Source: Phycisphaeraceae bacterium
GTDB taxonomy: Bacteria; Planctomycetota; Phycisphaerae; Phycisphaerales; UBA1924
Reading direction: 5' to 3'
DNA: 64,000 bases
NCBI GenBank assembly: GCA_020639235.1
Contig: JACKHC010000001.1
Coordinates: forward strand, 682,001-746,000
Under the pieces are notes generated by a model. The model worked only from the letters and a program-made list of their open reading frames with translations, ran no database searches and was not told the origin of the DNA. This document shows positions 1 through 7,249 of the stretch, piece by piece. Positions within the stretch are counted from its first letter, which is position 1. Each line of letters starts with the position of its first letter. Position numbers and translations under genes: made by a program.

Positions 1-113
1 CGCGGACCGAAGCCGAACTGATGGGCGTCAAGAACTTCGGCGCGACCTCGCTCGACGAAGTGAAAGAGAAACTCGTCGAGCACGGGTTGTCGCTGCGTGA
101 GCTCGAGTTCTAA
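1..113 (+). CDS. rpoA: RNA polymerase alpha subunit, C-terminal end (partial)
   Basis: The window opens inside this gene; the reading frame starts at base 3 and stops with TAA at 111-113. The visible 36 residues include GVKNFG and SLDEVKEKL, the conserved helix-hairpin-helix end of the alpha C-terminal domain, and the protein closes with LRELEF. The alpha subunit nucleates assembly of core RNA polymerase, and this domain contacts UP-element DNA and activators. Only the last tenth of the gene is present, so nothing can be said about its start or upstream neighbours. The following ferritin-like gene begins about 43 bases later on the same strand and may be cotranscribed. Confidence 0.93.
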   Translation, partial: RTEAELMGVKNFGATSLDEVKEKLVEHGLSLRELEF

Positions 114-156
114 ACTCCCTCGACCGAACGCATCACATCCGAGAATGGAGCAATCG

Positions 157-615
157 ATGAACGAGAACAATCGTGACATCATCGAGGCGTTGTGCCGCGC
201 CTATTACGCCGAGATCGAAACCGTCGCGAGCTACATCGCTAACTCGGTGAACCCCGACGGCGTCCGGGCCGAACAGATCAAGGAGTCGCTCGCCGCGGAC
301 ATCACCGCGGAGCTGGGTCACGCGCAGCTGCTGGCCAACCGAATCAAGGTGATCGGCGGCACGGTTCCGGGCACCAAAGCCCTGAAAATGACGCAGTCCT
401 CACTCCAGCCGCCCACCGACTCGACGGATCTCGTCTCGGTCATCAAGGGCGTGATCGACGCGGAGCGAGAAGCGATCGAGACCTACAAGCACATCATCAA
501 GATCACCGATGGCCGGGACTACCCCACGCAGGACATGGCCATCACGATTCTCGGCGACGAGGAGGAGCACCTGCGGGAGTTCCAGGGCTTCCTCAAGGAG
601 TACGAGGCGAAGTAG
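157..615 (+). CDS. Ferritin-like four-helix-bundle protein
   Basis: A 152-residue soluble protein with no signal peptide. It shows the paired helices and repeated E-x-x-H signature of ferritin-like di-iron bundles: AEIET in helix 1, ELGHAQ in helix 2, DAEREAIETY in helix 3 and DEEEHLREF in helix 4. These would supply the Glu and His ligands of a di-metal site. The family covers bacterioferritin-like iron storage and detoxification proteins and related oxidases; the exact role is not resolved here. I chose ATG 157 because GGAG at 147-150 sits six bases before it; an in-frame ATG at 145 is possible. It lies between rpoA and glycerate kinase, a context that gives no functional hint. Confidence 0.8.
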   Translation: MNENNRDIIEALCRAYYAEIETVASYIANSVNPDGVRAEQIKESLAADITAELGHAQLLANRIKVIGGTVPGTKALKMTQSSLQPPTDSTDLVSVIKGVIDAEREAIETYKHIIKITDGRDYPTQDMAITILGDEEEHLREFQGFLKEYEAK

Positions 616-620
616 GCGGG

Positions 621-626
621 TACGCT
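621..626 (+). promoter_or_regulatory. Candidate leaderless -10 box (TACGCT) of the glycerate kinase gene
   Basis: TACGCT ends seven bases before the ATG at 634, and no Shine-Dalgarno lies between them. The start site would then fall at or next to the start codon. No convincing -35 is visible; the hexamer lies just past the stop of the preceding gene. Confidence 0.35.
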
Positions 627-633
627 TGCACCG

Positions 634-1719
634 ATGCGGGTCCTGATCGCGCCGGACAAGTTCAAGGGAACGCTGAGCGCCCGCGAAGCCGCCGAGGCGA
701 TCGCGCGGGGTGTGAGGCGGGCGGCCGATGCTCGCGGCATCAGAGCCGAGACGGATCTATGCCCCGTCGCCGACGGCGGGGAGGGAACGGCCGAGATTGT
801 CGGGAGCGCGCTCATCGATCAGGGAGCGGTTGTGAGCGAGGTCGCGGCGACGGACCTTTTGGGCGTGCCCGCAGCGGCGCGCATTGTCCGATGGCAGCAC
901 GCGCCGGGCGCCCGCACCACGCTGATCGAGTCGGCGCAGGTGATCGGGCTGGCGCGAGTCCCCCCAAACAGGCGCGACCCGGCGGCGTACAACACCGGAG
1001 CGCTGGGCCAACTCATCTCGTCGATCGAGACCGATGACCTTTCGCGGTTGATCATCGCGCTGGGTGGATCGGCGACGGTCGACGGCGGTGTCGGCATGGC
1101 GCGAGCGCTCGGATGGCAGATCGATGATGGAGGCGCTATCGCGCCTCCGGACTCCCCGTTGCGAGGGCGCGTCGTCGCTCTTTGCGATGTCGATAATCCG
1201 CTTCTGGGTGCGCACGGCGCGGCCCGCGTGTACGGGCCGCAGAAGGGCGCGACGCCGGCGCGGGTCGAGCAACTCGAGCGCGAGTTGGCACATCTGGTCT
1301 CGATATGCCGGAAGTGTGGGGTCGCGTGCGATCCCGATGCGCCCGGCGCGGGGGCCGCGGGCGGGCTGGGGTTCGGGCTGGCGACGTTCCTCGGCGCGCA
1401 GCTTATTCCCGGCGCGCGGTCGATTCTCGATCTGATCGGGTTCGACCGGCGTTTGAGGAGGGCAGATGTTGTGATCACAGGAGAGGGCCGGCTCGATGAA
1501 CAAACGGGCAGGCGGAAAGCACCGATGGAAGTCGCCGGGCGTGCACGCGATGGCGGAGTCGCGGCGTTGGCTGTTGTCGGGTCGCTGGATGCGGGGGCGC
1601 CCATCGACGCCTTCGACGCTGTGACGACCTGCGCCGATGATGGCTCGGACGCCGCTGTGCGGCTCGCCGACGCGTCGGAGAGGGCGTTTGCGTCGTGGTT
1701 GAATCGGCGGGAGGGGTAG
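634..1719 (+). CDS. glxK: Glycerate kinase (GlxK/GckA family)
   Basis: A 361-residue cytosolic enzyme that phosphorylates D-glycerate with ATP to phosphoglycerate, feeding glyoxylate or sugar-acid carbon into glycolysis. The N-terminus reads IAPDKFKGTLSA, the family signature with the Asp-Lys-Phe-Lys motif. Further family blocks are PVADGGEGT, the GGSATVDGGVGMA segment near the middle, GAAGGLGFGL and VITGEGRLDEQT towards the end. Length matches the type-1 glycerate kinase family (about 370-380). It begins 18 bases after the ferritin-like gene, without a Shine-Dalgarno but with TACGCT seven bases upstream, so it may have its own leaderless promoter. Whether the product is 2- or 3-phosphoglycerate cannot be read from sequence. 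Confidence 0.93.
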   Translation: MRVLIAPDKFKGTLSAREAAEAIARGVRRAADARGIRAETDLCPVADGGEGTAEIVGSALIDQGAVVSEVAATDLLGVPAAARIVRWQHAPGARTTLIESAQVIGLARVPPNRRDPAAYNTGALGQLISSIETDDLSRLIIALGGSATVDGGVGMARALGWQIDDGGAIAPPDSPLRGRVVALCDVDNPLLGAHGAARVYGPQKGATPARVEQLERELAHLVSICRKCGVACDPDAPGAGAAGGLGFGLATFLGAQLIPGARSILDLIGFDRRLRRADVVITGEGRLDEQTGRRKAPMEVAGRARDGGVAALAVVGSLDAGAPIDAFDAVTTCADDGSDAAVRLADASERAFASWLNRREG

Positions 1720-1774
1720 GCGGGGGTGATTGAGTGGGGGTATGCTCTGGTATCCGAGTGGAGGTGCGTAGAGG

Positions 1775-2344
1775 ATGGCGATCAACGAGTCCGATGTGGT
1801 GAGACTGTCCCGCCCGGAAATGAACGCGGCGGAGCGCATCTACCTGCCCGAGATCGTGCGCGGGTTCGGCACGACCATGCGCCACTTCTTCACGAGTTTC
1901 GGGCAGAGCAAGCTGCCGATCCTGGGCGCCTCCAAGACCAGCAGGACGATGCAGTACCCCGAGGAACGGCGCGAGGATATGCCGGTGCTTGAAGGGGGCA
2001 TGGAAAAGAGCACGTTCCGCGGCGTGCACCGCCTGAACAAGGACGAGGCGGGTCGGGTGAAGTGCGTCGCGTGCATGATGTGCCCGACCGCGTGCCCGGC
2101 GAACTGCATCCACATCGTGGCGGCCGAGTCGCCGTGGGACGACCGCGAGAAGTACCCCATGAAGTTCGAGATCGATGAACTCCGGTGCATTTTCTGCGGG
2201 ATGTGCGAGGAGGCCTGCCCGGTAGACGCGATCGAACTGACCACGGAATACGACGTGGTCGGGCTGTCGCGACAGGAGATGGTCTTCGACAAGAGCAAAC
2301 TGCTCCATGTCTACGATGTGACGATCTCCAAGAAGCCCATGTAA
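1775..2344 (+). CDS. nuoI: NADH-quinone oxidoreductase subunit I (NuoI)
   Basis: A 189-residue ferredoxin-type subunit of respiratory complex I that carries electrons through two [4Fe-4S] clusters towards quinone. Both cluster motifs are intact: Cys97, 100, 103 and 107, and Cys138, 141, 144 and 148, each C-x2-C-x2-C-x3-C-P. The N-terminal region (GFGTTMRHFF) is the membrane-proximal helix typical of NuoI. GGAG at 1760-1763 precedes the ATG by about 11 bases, and GAGG runs directly into it. No other nuo gene is in the window, so the subunit is encoded apart from at least its immediate complex partners, or the cluster is dispersed. A small CCCC-TT-GGGG hairpin lies about 60 bases beyond the stop. 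Confidence 0.95.
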   Translation: MAINESDVVRLSRPEMNAAERIYLPEIVRGFGTTMRHFFTSFGQSKLPILGASKTSRTMQYPEERREDMPVLEGGMEKSTFRGVHRLNKDEAGRVKCVACMMCPTACPANCIHIVAAESPWDDREKYPMKFEIDELRCIFCGMCEEACPVDAIELTTEYDVVGLSRQEMVFDKSKLLHVYDVTISKKPM

Positions 2345-2472
2345 GTGGTAATCTGGGGTGACTTTCATGCCTGATCCGGAGGGTTGTTCGGACCCTGTCC
2401 GATAGTTCCCCTTGGGGTGATGGGTATTCCGTGAACGGGGCATGAATTCGGGAAAATGCCTCGACAAGTGCC

Positions 2473-2500
2473 TTGCTCCGGGCACTGCCTCGTGTAGTAT
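2473..2500 (+). promoter_or_regulatory. Candidate promoter of the PEP-CTERM gene
   Basis: TTGCTC at 2473-2478 and TAGTAT at 2495-2500 are separated by 16 bases, leaving a leader of about 97 bases before the ATG at 2604. The leader contains a short perfect hairpin (GAGGGA/TCCCTC, 2569-2586) just upstream of the ribosome site AAGGGAG at 2587-2593. Confidence 0.4.
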
Positions 2501-2603
2501 CCAACTGCACAGATAGTCGGTTCCGTCCAGCACGGGGACGGTGCCACAGACCAGGGAACCAGGAGCAGCGAGGGAGTCAGTCCCTCAAGGGAGATTTTGA
2601 GAT

Positions 2604-3380
2604 ATGTACAAGCATTTTTCTGCGTGCGCGTTGATCGCGCTTGCTGCGGGTGTCGCACAGGCTGGTGTCACTGGCCCGTCGCCCACCGCCGCCTCGTTTA
2701 GCTTCGCGTCCGACCAGGCCGACATGTCGTGGACCTTCTTCGGCTTCGGCGATCAGGTTCTCGACGGCATGAACGCCGAGGATCCCATCAAGCTGGTTGT
2801 GGACGACGCCAACGGTATCTGCCCGTCGGTCAAGCTGTTCGCCGAGTTCAGCGCGTCCTTCACGCTCAGCGGGTACACCGCCACGAACATCTTCGGCTCG
2901 ACGTGGCTCCACTCGTACAACGCCGCCGGCAGCTTCGGCTTCAACGACCCGGTCTCAGGCGCCCCGTGGCTCACCGCCTTCCTCGGCGACTCGGTCTTCA
3001 CCAGCCCCGGCAGCCAGTTCCGCTGGTCCAGCACCGGTGCGGCGCTCGGCTCCGATGACTTCGGCGCTGTCGTCTATGTCGCCACCCAGGAGTTCGTTGA
3101 CGCGATCAACGCCGCTCTCGATGGCACCGGCTGCACCGCCGCCGACCTGAATGTCTTCGCTGGTCAGTCGGTCAGCCCCGACGACTTCGGGTTCGACCTT
3201 TCCCTGCTCAACTCGGGCCCCAACGGTGTCGCGATCGATCCGCAGACCGGTCTGCCGATCGCCACGTGGCGCTCCGAGGGTTCGTATTCCGGCTCGGCGA
3301 CCTTCGTCCCGACCCCGGGCGCTGCCGCCCTCGCTGGCCTCGGTCTCGTGACCGTGACCCGTCGCCGTCGCAGCAAGTAA
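2604..3380 (+). CDS. Secreted PEP-CTERM-type sorting protein
   Basis: A 258-residue exported protein of unknown function. The first 20 residues are a Sec signal peptide (lysine at 3, then ALIALAAGVAQA with an AQA cleavage motif). The body is rich in Ser, Gly, Phe and Asp and shows no recognised enzyme motif. The C-terminus has the planctomycete version of a PEP-CTERM signal: a short Pro-x-Pro (VPTPGA), a hydrophobic helix (AALAGLGLVTV) and an RRRRSK tail. Family knowledge says such tails are handled by an exosortase, which cuts the protein and passes it to the cell surface. A ribosome site AAGGGAG sits ten bases before ATG. It is monocistronic, with a strong terminator immediately after. Confidence 0.82.
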   Translation: MYKHFSACALIALAAGVAQAGVTGPSPTAASFSFASDQADMSWTFFGFGDQVLDGMNAEDPIKLVVDDANGICPSVKLFAEFSASFTLSGYTATNIFGSTWLHSYNAAGSFGFNDPVSGAPWLTAFLGDSVFTSPGSQFRWSSTGAALGSDDFGAVVYVATQEFVDAINAALDGTGCTAADLNVFAGQSVSPDDFGFDLSLLNSGPNGVAIDPQTGLPIATWRSEGSYSGSATFVPTPGAAALAGLGLVTVTRRRRSK

Positions 3381-3409
3381 AGCCGACTCGGCTTCAACCT
3401 GGCAACCTC

Positions 3410-3446
3410 ACGCCGCCTCCCGTTTCCGGGGGGCGGCGTTCTTTTT
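3410..3446 (+). terminator. Rho-independent terminator
   Basis: ACGCCGCC and GGCGGCGT form a stem around a short C/T/G loop, followed by TTCTTTTT. It ends the PEP-CTERM transcript from the left. Confidence 0.85.
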
Positions 3447-3534
3447 GATCGTCCCGGCGGGCGAGTCATGGCAACGGAAAGAGCGCCCGCCGGATGGGCG
3501 GTCGCCTGCATGGAGCCGAGCGTCGAAATGGACT

Positions 3535-4143
3535 TCAGTGAGACGACCGGCGGCGGCGGGAAACGACCAGACCGCCGAACGCCAGCAGAGTCGCCGACGC
3601 CGGAGCAGGCACTACGTTGATCGCCAGCGAGAGCTTGTACTGGAAGACCTCGCCATGGGGCGCGCCGCTGTTGTTGAGGCCATCGAAGAGCGTGTCCGTC
3701 CCGACCGGATCATCGGAGAAGACAATGTCGTCGAAGCCGGAGACGCCGATGAAGTACGAGCCCGCGGGGAGGTTCTGGACGAAGAACGCCGGGAGGAGCC
3801 CCGGCCCGTCGTCGTCGTCGAACTCAATCACATCGCCCGACGCGCTGACGAGCATCATCTGGCCGTCGATGGTCGTTGAGTCCCCGACGGGCGCGAGGGC
3901 CGCGAGCAGCACCGATGAGGGTCCCGTGATGTCGAACGCGTACCAATCGACATCCGACCCGGACGACCCGAGCGAACCGTCGATCGCGATGGCGCCGCCC
4001 GGCGGACTGAACGTCCCGACAAACTGCGCGCTGGCGAGCGAGTCGTTGGACTCGACCTCGAAGATGATCCCCGCGCTGGCCGACGATGCCAGCGCAATGA
4101 TGACGCCGGCGCCGAGGGCGCCGAACGGAACAAATCGTTTCAT
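3535..4143 (-). CDS. Secreted PPC-domain protein with PEP-CTERM-type tail
   Basis: A 202-residue exported protein. The signal peptide runs from MKRFVPFGALGAG to about residue 26 (ASSASA). The body starts EVESNDSLASAQ and contains DVDWYAFDI and LPAGSYFIGVSG. This is the layout of the beta-sandwich pre-peptidase C-terminal (PPC-like) domain, usually an extracellular binding or accessory domain. A run of acidic residues (EFDDDDG) may bind calcium. The tail is VPAPASATLLAFGGL followed by RRRRSSH, the same sorting signal as the neighbour at 2604-3380. I chose this ATG because GGGGAG lies about nine bases upstream and it opens the signal peptide. It converges on its neighbour across the terminator. 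Ligand unknown. Confidence 0.82.
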   Translation of the reverse strand: MKRFVPFGALGAGVIIALASSASAGIIFEVESNDSLASAQFVGTFSPPGGAIAIDGSLGSSGSDVDWYAFDITGPSSVLLAALAPVGDSTTIDGQMMLVSASGDVIEFDDDDGPGLLPAFFVQNLPAGSYFIGVSGFDDIVFSDDPVGTDTLFDGLNNSGAPHGEVFQYKLSLAINVVPAPASATLLAFGGLVVSRRRRSSH

Positions 4144-4366
4144 GATTTGTTGCTCCCCTGCCGTGAATGTCGCCCGGCGCTTCACACAAACGCGCCGCGG
4201 CGCGTCGCCCACGGATCGAACGACGCAAGTTTCTTCCAGAACTGAACTTAGCCCGACTCATCGCGGCTGCAACCGAATCCGCAGGCCCGGCGAACGAAAT
4301 GCTGTTATGGGGCGCGCCGGCGCCGGCTTATCGGCCCGGAATCATCCGCAGACTCTGCCTATTGTG

Positions 4367-4717
4367 ATGCCGATGGACTCGCTCACGCCGACCGAAATCG
4401 ATCTCAAGAAAGACCGCGGCCTGACCATCGCCTGGGCGGACGGCTCTTCGTCGTACTTCTCGATCGCGTACCTGCGCCGGATGTCGCCCAGCGCCGAAGC
4501 GCGCCAGCTGCGCGATGAGATGGCGCGAAACCCACTGACTGTGCTGCCGTCTCCCAAACGGGGCGGCTCTTCGGGTGAACTGGTCGCCGAGTCGGCGGAA
4601 CTGGTGGGCAACTACGCGATTCGGATTCGGTTCTCCGACGGGCACGACACCGGGATCTACTCGTGGAGGTACCTCCGCGAGATCGATCCGGCGGTATCGG
4701 GGCGGGCATCCGACTAG
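4367..4717 (+). CDS. DUF971 family protein
   Basis: A 116-residue soluble protein with the DUF971 fold, which corresponds to the N-terminal domain of gamma-butyrobetaine hydroxylase and is linked in the literature to iron-sulfur metabolism. Diagnostic blocks are LTIAWADGSSSYFSIAYLR near the start and VGNYAIRIRFSDGHDTGIYSW near the end, giving the family W-x-D-G and F-x-D-G-H-x-T-G-I-Y-S/T-W signatures. It is the usual stand-alone bacterial size. The start is uncertain among GTG 4364, ATG 4367 and ATG 4373; none has a good ribosome site. Upstream (4144-4366) is non-coding with no clear signal. It precedes the CapD-like gene by 121 bases. Confidence 0.82.
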   Translation: MPMDSLTPTEIDLKKDRGLTIAWADGSSSYFSIAYLRRMSPSAEARQLRDEMARNPLTVLPSPKRGGSSGELVAESAELVGNYAIRIRFSDGHDTGIYSWRYLREIDPAVSGRASD

Positions 4718-4838
4718 CGCACAACTTGCGCGTTGCCCGATGAACGGGCGGGGCGACCGGGCTGGCGGGAGTATCGCGCGCACGCCGATATCAAAGGGCG
4801 GCGCTCATAGCGGGCGCCGACACACCACGGAGGCGTGC

Positions 4839-6374
4839 ATGTACCCGACCCCCCCTTCCCGCCCGTTCCCGGATCGTCGCCGACTGGACCGGATCGTGCT
4901 CGTCGGCACGCCCTGGACGATCGCATCGCTTGTCCGCCACCTGCGCGCCGACGGTGCCGAGGGCTCGGTTGACATCCTCGGCGCGATCGTGATGTCGCGC
5001 GAGGAGACGCGCGCTGTTGAAGCGCAGGGGCTGCGGGTCCTCGGCACGACCGACGATATCGAACGCATCCGCGTCCGCGAGCGGTTCGATCACGCGCTGG
5101 TGAGTCTGCCCGGCGCGATGCGCGTTGCGATCAGCAGCATCCGGGCGGCGCTGCATTGTGCGGGTGTGCGCGAGAGCTTCCTGCCGACCATGCAGGATGT
5201 GCTCGCCGGCCACAGCGAGAACGGGCGTGCGCCGGGCGGCATGCTGGACTTATCGCACATCGTGGGACGCCCCGCGCGCCGACTGGACGACACGCTCGTG
5301 GGCGGCTTGGTCCGCCACAAGCGCGTGCTGGTGACGGGGGCCGGAGGGAGCATCGGATCGGAGTTGGCGCGGATCATCGCGCGATTCGAGCCCGAGCAGT
5401 TGATCCTGATGGATCGCTCGGACAATGCGCTCTTCGAGATCGACCGCCAGATCCTGGCGCTCCATCCGGGGCTGGACCGGCGCGCCGTGCTCCACGATGT
5501 CGTTGACACCGAGGGCACACTCCAAAGGATGATGGACCTGCGCCCGCATGTCGTGCTCCACGCGGCCGCGCACAAGCATGTGCCGCTGATGGAAGATCAC
5601 CCGGCAGCCGCCGTAAGCAACAACCTGTTCGGGACCAAGAGCGTCGCCGACGCGTCGATGGCCGCGGGCGTCGATCGCTTCGTGATGATCTCAACGGACA
5701 AGGCCGTGAACCCGACGAGCGTCATGGGGGCGACCAAGCGACTGGCCGAGATGTATGTGCGCTCGCTCAACGGCGCCGGGGGAGGACGGTTCGCGCTGGT
5801 GCGATTCGGGAATGTGCTGGGCTCGGCGTGCTCGGTGCTCCCGATCTGGGAGCGCCAGATCCGCGAGGGCGGCCCGGTGACAGTGACAGACCGCAAGATG
5901 ACGCGCTACTTCATGACCATCCCCGAGGCCGCCGGCCTGGTGCTCCAGGCCGCGGCGCTGGACGAGCACGAAGTCTTCGTGCTGGATATGGGGGAGCCGG
6001 TGCGGATCTTCGATCTGGCCAGACGCTTTATCGAAGCGCAGGGCCTGGCGCCGGTCGTCGAGGGTGACCAGACCACCGGCGGGCCGAACTCGGTCCGAGT
6101 GGTCATCACCGGCGCGCGACCGGGCGAAAAGCTGTACGAGGAACTTTCGTACCGGGCCGAGGAGCTCGCGCCTACGAGCGTGGACGGCGTCATGGCCTGG
6201 GGAGGAGATGTCGGGTCCCGCCCGAGCCGGAACGAAGTGATGCGGATGGTCGCGGACATGTCAGCGGTCCGGACCAGTCACGACGCCGAGCGCGTGATCA
6301 CGTCCATCCGGGCACATGTCCCCGAGATGATCCAGCCAGACACCAAACATTGCGCGTCGGCCGACGCGGCTTGA
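4839..6374 (+). CDS. CapD/FlaA1-like nucleotide-sugar 4,6-dehydratase, soluble form
   Basis: A 511-residue protein of the polysaccharide biosynthesis CapD family. The N-terminal 150 residues form a Rossmann-like region starting RIVLVGTPW, and the C-terminal two-thirds is the extended SDR domain: GAGGSIGSEL (NAD(P) binding), HAAAHKHVPLMEDHP, STDKAVNPTSVMGATKR and GARPGEKLYEEL. Relatives such as WbpM and FlaA1 dehydrate UDP-GlcNAc to a 4-keto-6-deoxy sugar for surface glycans. Unlike the membrane-anchored CapD/WbpM type, no transmembrane helices are visible at the N-terminus. ACGGAGG at 4827-4833, five bases upstream, fixes the ATG. The substrate is inferred from the family only. No glycosyltransferase cluster adjoins it. 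Confidence 0.87.
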   Translation: MYPTPPSRPFPDRRRLDRIVLVGTPWTIASLVRHLRADGAEGSVDILGAIVMSREETRAVEAQGLRVLGTTDDIERIRVRERFDHALVSLPGAMRVAISSIRAALHCAGVRESFLPTMQDVLAGHSENGRAPGGMLDLSHIVGRPARRLDDTLVGGLVRHKRVLVTGAGGSIGSELARIIARFEPEQLILMDRSDNALFEIDRQILALHPGLDRRAVLHDVVDTEGTLQRMMDLRPHVVLHAAAHKHVPLMEDHPAAAVSNNLFGTKSVADASMAAGVDRFVMISTDKAVNPTSVMGATKRLAEMYVRSLNGAGGGRFALVRFGNVLGSACSVLPIWERQIREGGPVTVTDRKMTRYFMTIPEAAGLVLQAAALDEHEVFVLDMGEPVRIFDLARRFIEAQGLAPVVEGDQTTGGPNSVRVVITGARPGEKLYEELSYRAEELAPTSVDGVMAWGGDVGSRPSRNEVMRMVADMSAVRTSHDAERVITSIRAHVPEMIQPDTKHCASADAA

Positions 6375-6476
6375 GGTTCGGGCGGTAGAACGAGACAATG
6401 GCGGGCGGTACGGAGCCGCGAGTCGCCAGGTCGCCCGATGGGGGAGTCAGCGGGTGGCCAGACCGGGAGCAACGAA

Positions 6477-6734
6477 GTGACCAACACCTGCATCGAAACC
6501 ATGACCGTTTCTTCACATGGCTGTGATTGCGATGTCGCCCTGACCCCTGTGGTGCTCAAAGAACGGGCGCACGCGATACTGAACTCTCTGGCGCGGGCGA
6601 AGGCCGACTGCGAGGAGCAGATGCGATCGATGCGCCGCGTGGACCTCGTCAAGGCCGTGACCGGGACCTCCGCGATCGAACGCGCCATCGACGAGACCCG
6701 CCAGACGATCGATGCTCTCGAGTCCCGCGGCTGA
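6477..6734 (+). CDS. Small hypothetical helical protein
   Basis: An 85-residue open frame with no family I recognise. I prefer GTG 6477, which has GGGAG about seven bases before it; an ATG at 6438 and one at 6501 are alternatives. Residues 20-85 are predicted helical and charged (LKERAHAILNSLARAKADCE and the later IERAIDETRQTIDALESR), with four cysteines in total, two close together in HGCDCD. There is no signal peptide or membrane helix. It sits between the CapD-like gene and dut on the same strand, 38 bases from dut. Codon use fits the neighbours, but coding status rests on the ribosome site and context alone. Confidence 0.45.
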   Translation: MTNTCIETMTVSSHGCDCDVALTPVVLKERAHAILNSLARAKADCEEQMRSMRRVDLVKAVTGTSAIERAIDETRQTIDALESRG

Positions 6735-6772
6735 CCATTGACTCACAACCCGAAGTACGCGACGCTCGGCGA

Positions 6773-7249
6773 ATGAACACGCCGAACGAAGCCGCTGTTG
6801 CCTGCTCTCCGGTCGTCCGATTCAAGGTACTCCGCCCGGGGGCGGCCGTCCCGGGATACCAGAGTGAGCACGCCGCGGGCATGGACCTGGCATCGGGCCC
6901 CGAGGACGGCAGAGCGGTGACGATCCCACCCGGCGAGATTCGTCTGATCCCGACCGGGCTTGCGATGGCGCTGGAGCCGGGGTTCGAGGGGCAGGTGCGT
7001 CCGCGTTCAGGGCTGGCGTGCAAGTGGGGGGTTACGGTGCCCAATGCGCCGGGCACGATCGATGCGGACTACCGCGGCGAGGTCAAGGTGGGCCTGATCA
7101 ACCTCGGGAAGAACGCGTTTATCGTGGAGCCGGGCATGCGGATCGCGCAGCTCGTGATCGCGCCGGTGGCGCGGGCGCGGGTCGTGGCGTGCGACGAACT
7201 GGACGAAACCGAGCGCGGCGTCGGCGGATTCGGATCGACGGGCGTCTAG
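6773..7249 (+). CDS. dut: dUTP diphosphatase
   Basis: A 158-residue trimeric dUTPase that hydrolyses dUTP to dUMP and pyrophosphate, keeping uracil out of DNA and supplying dUMP for thymidylate synthesis. All five family motifs are visible: AGMDLAS (1), RPRSGLA (2), PGTIDADYRGEVKV (3), RIAQLVI (4) and the C-terminal GVGGFGSTG (5) that closes over the substrate. No Shine-Dalgarno precedes the ATG, so it may rely on read-through from the small upstream gene. Its TAG at 7247-7249 overlaps the TAG of the convergent sulfotransferase gene within the palindrome CTAG (7246-7249). Confidence 0.96.
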   Translation: MNTPNEAAVACSPVVRFKVLRPGAAVPGYQSEHAAGMDLASGPEDGRAVTIPPGEIRLIPTGLAMALEPGFEGQVRPRSGLACKWGVTVPNAPGTIDADYRGEVKVGLINLGKNAFIVEPGMRIAQLVIAPVARARVVACDELDETERGVGGFGSTGV

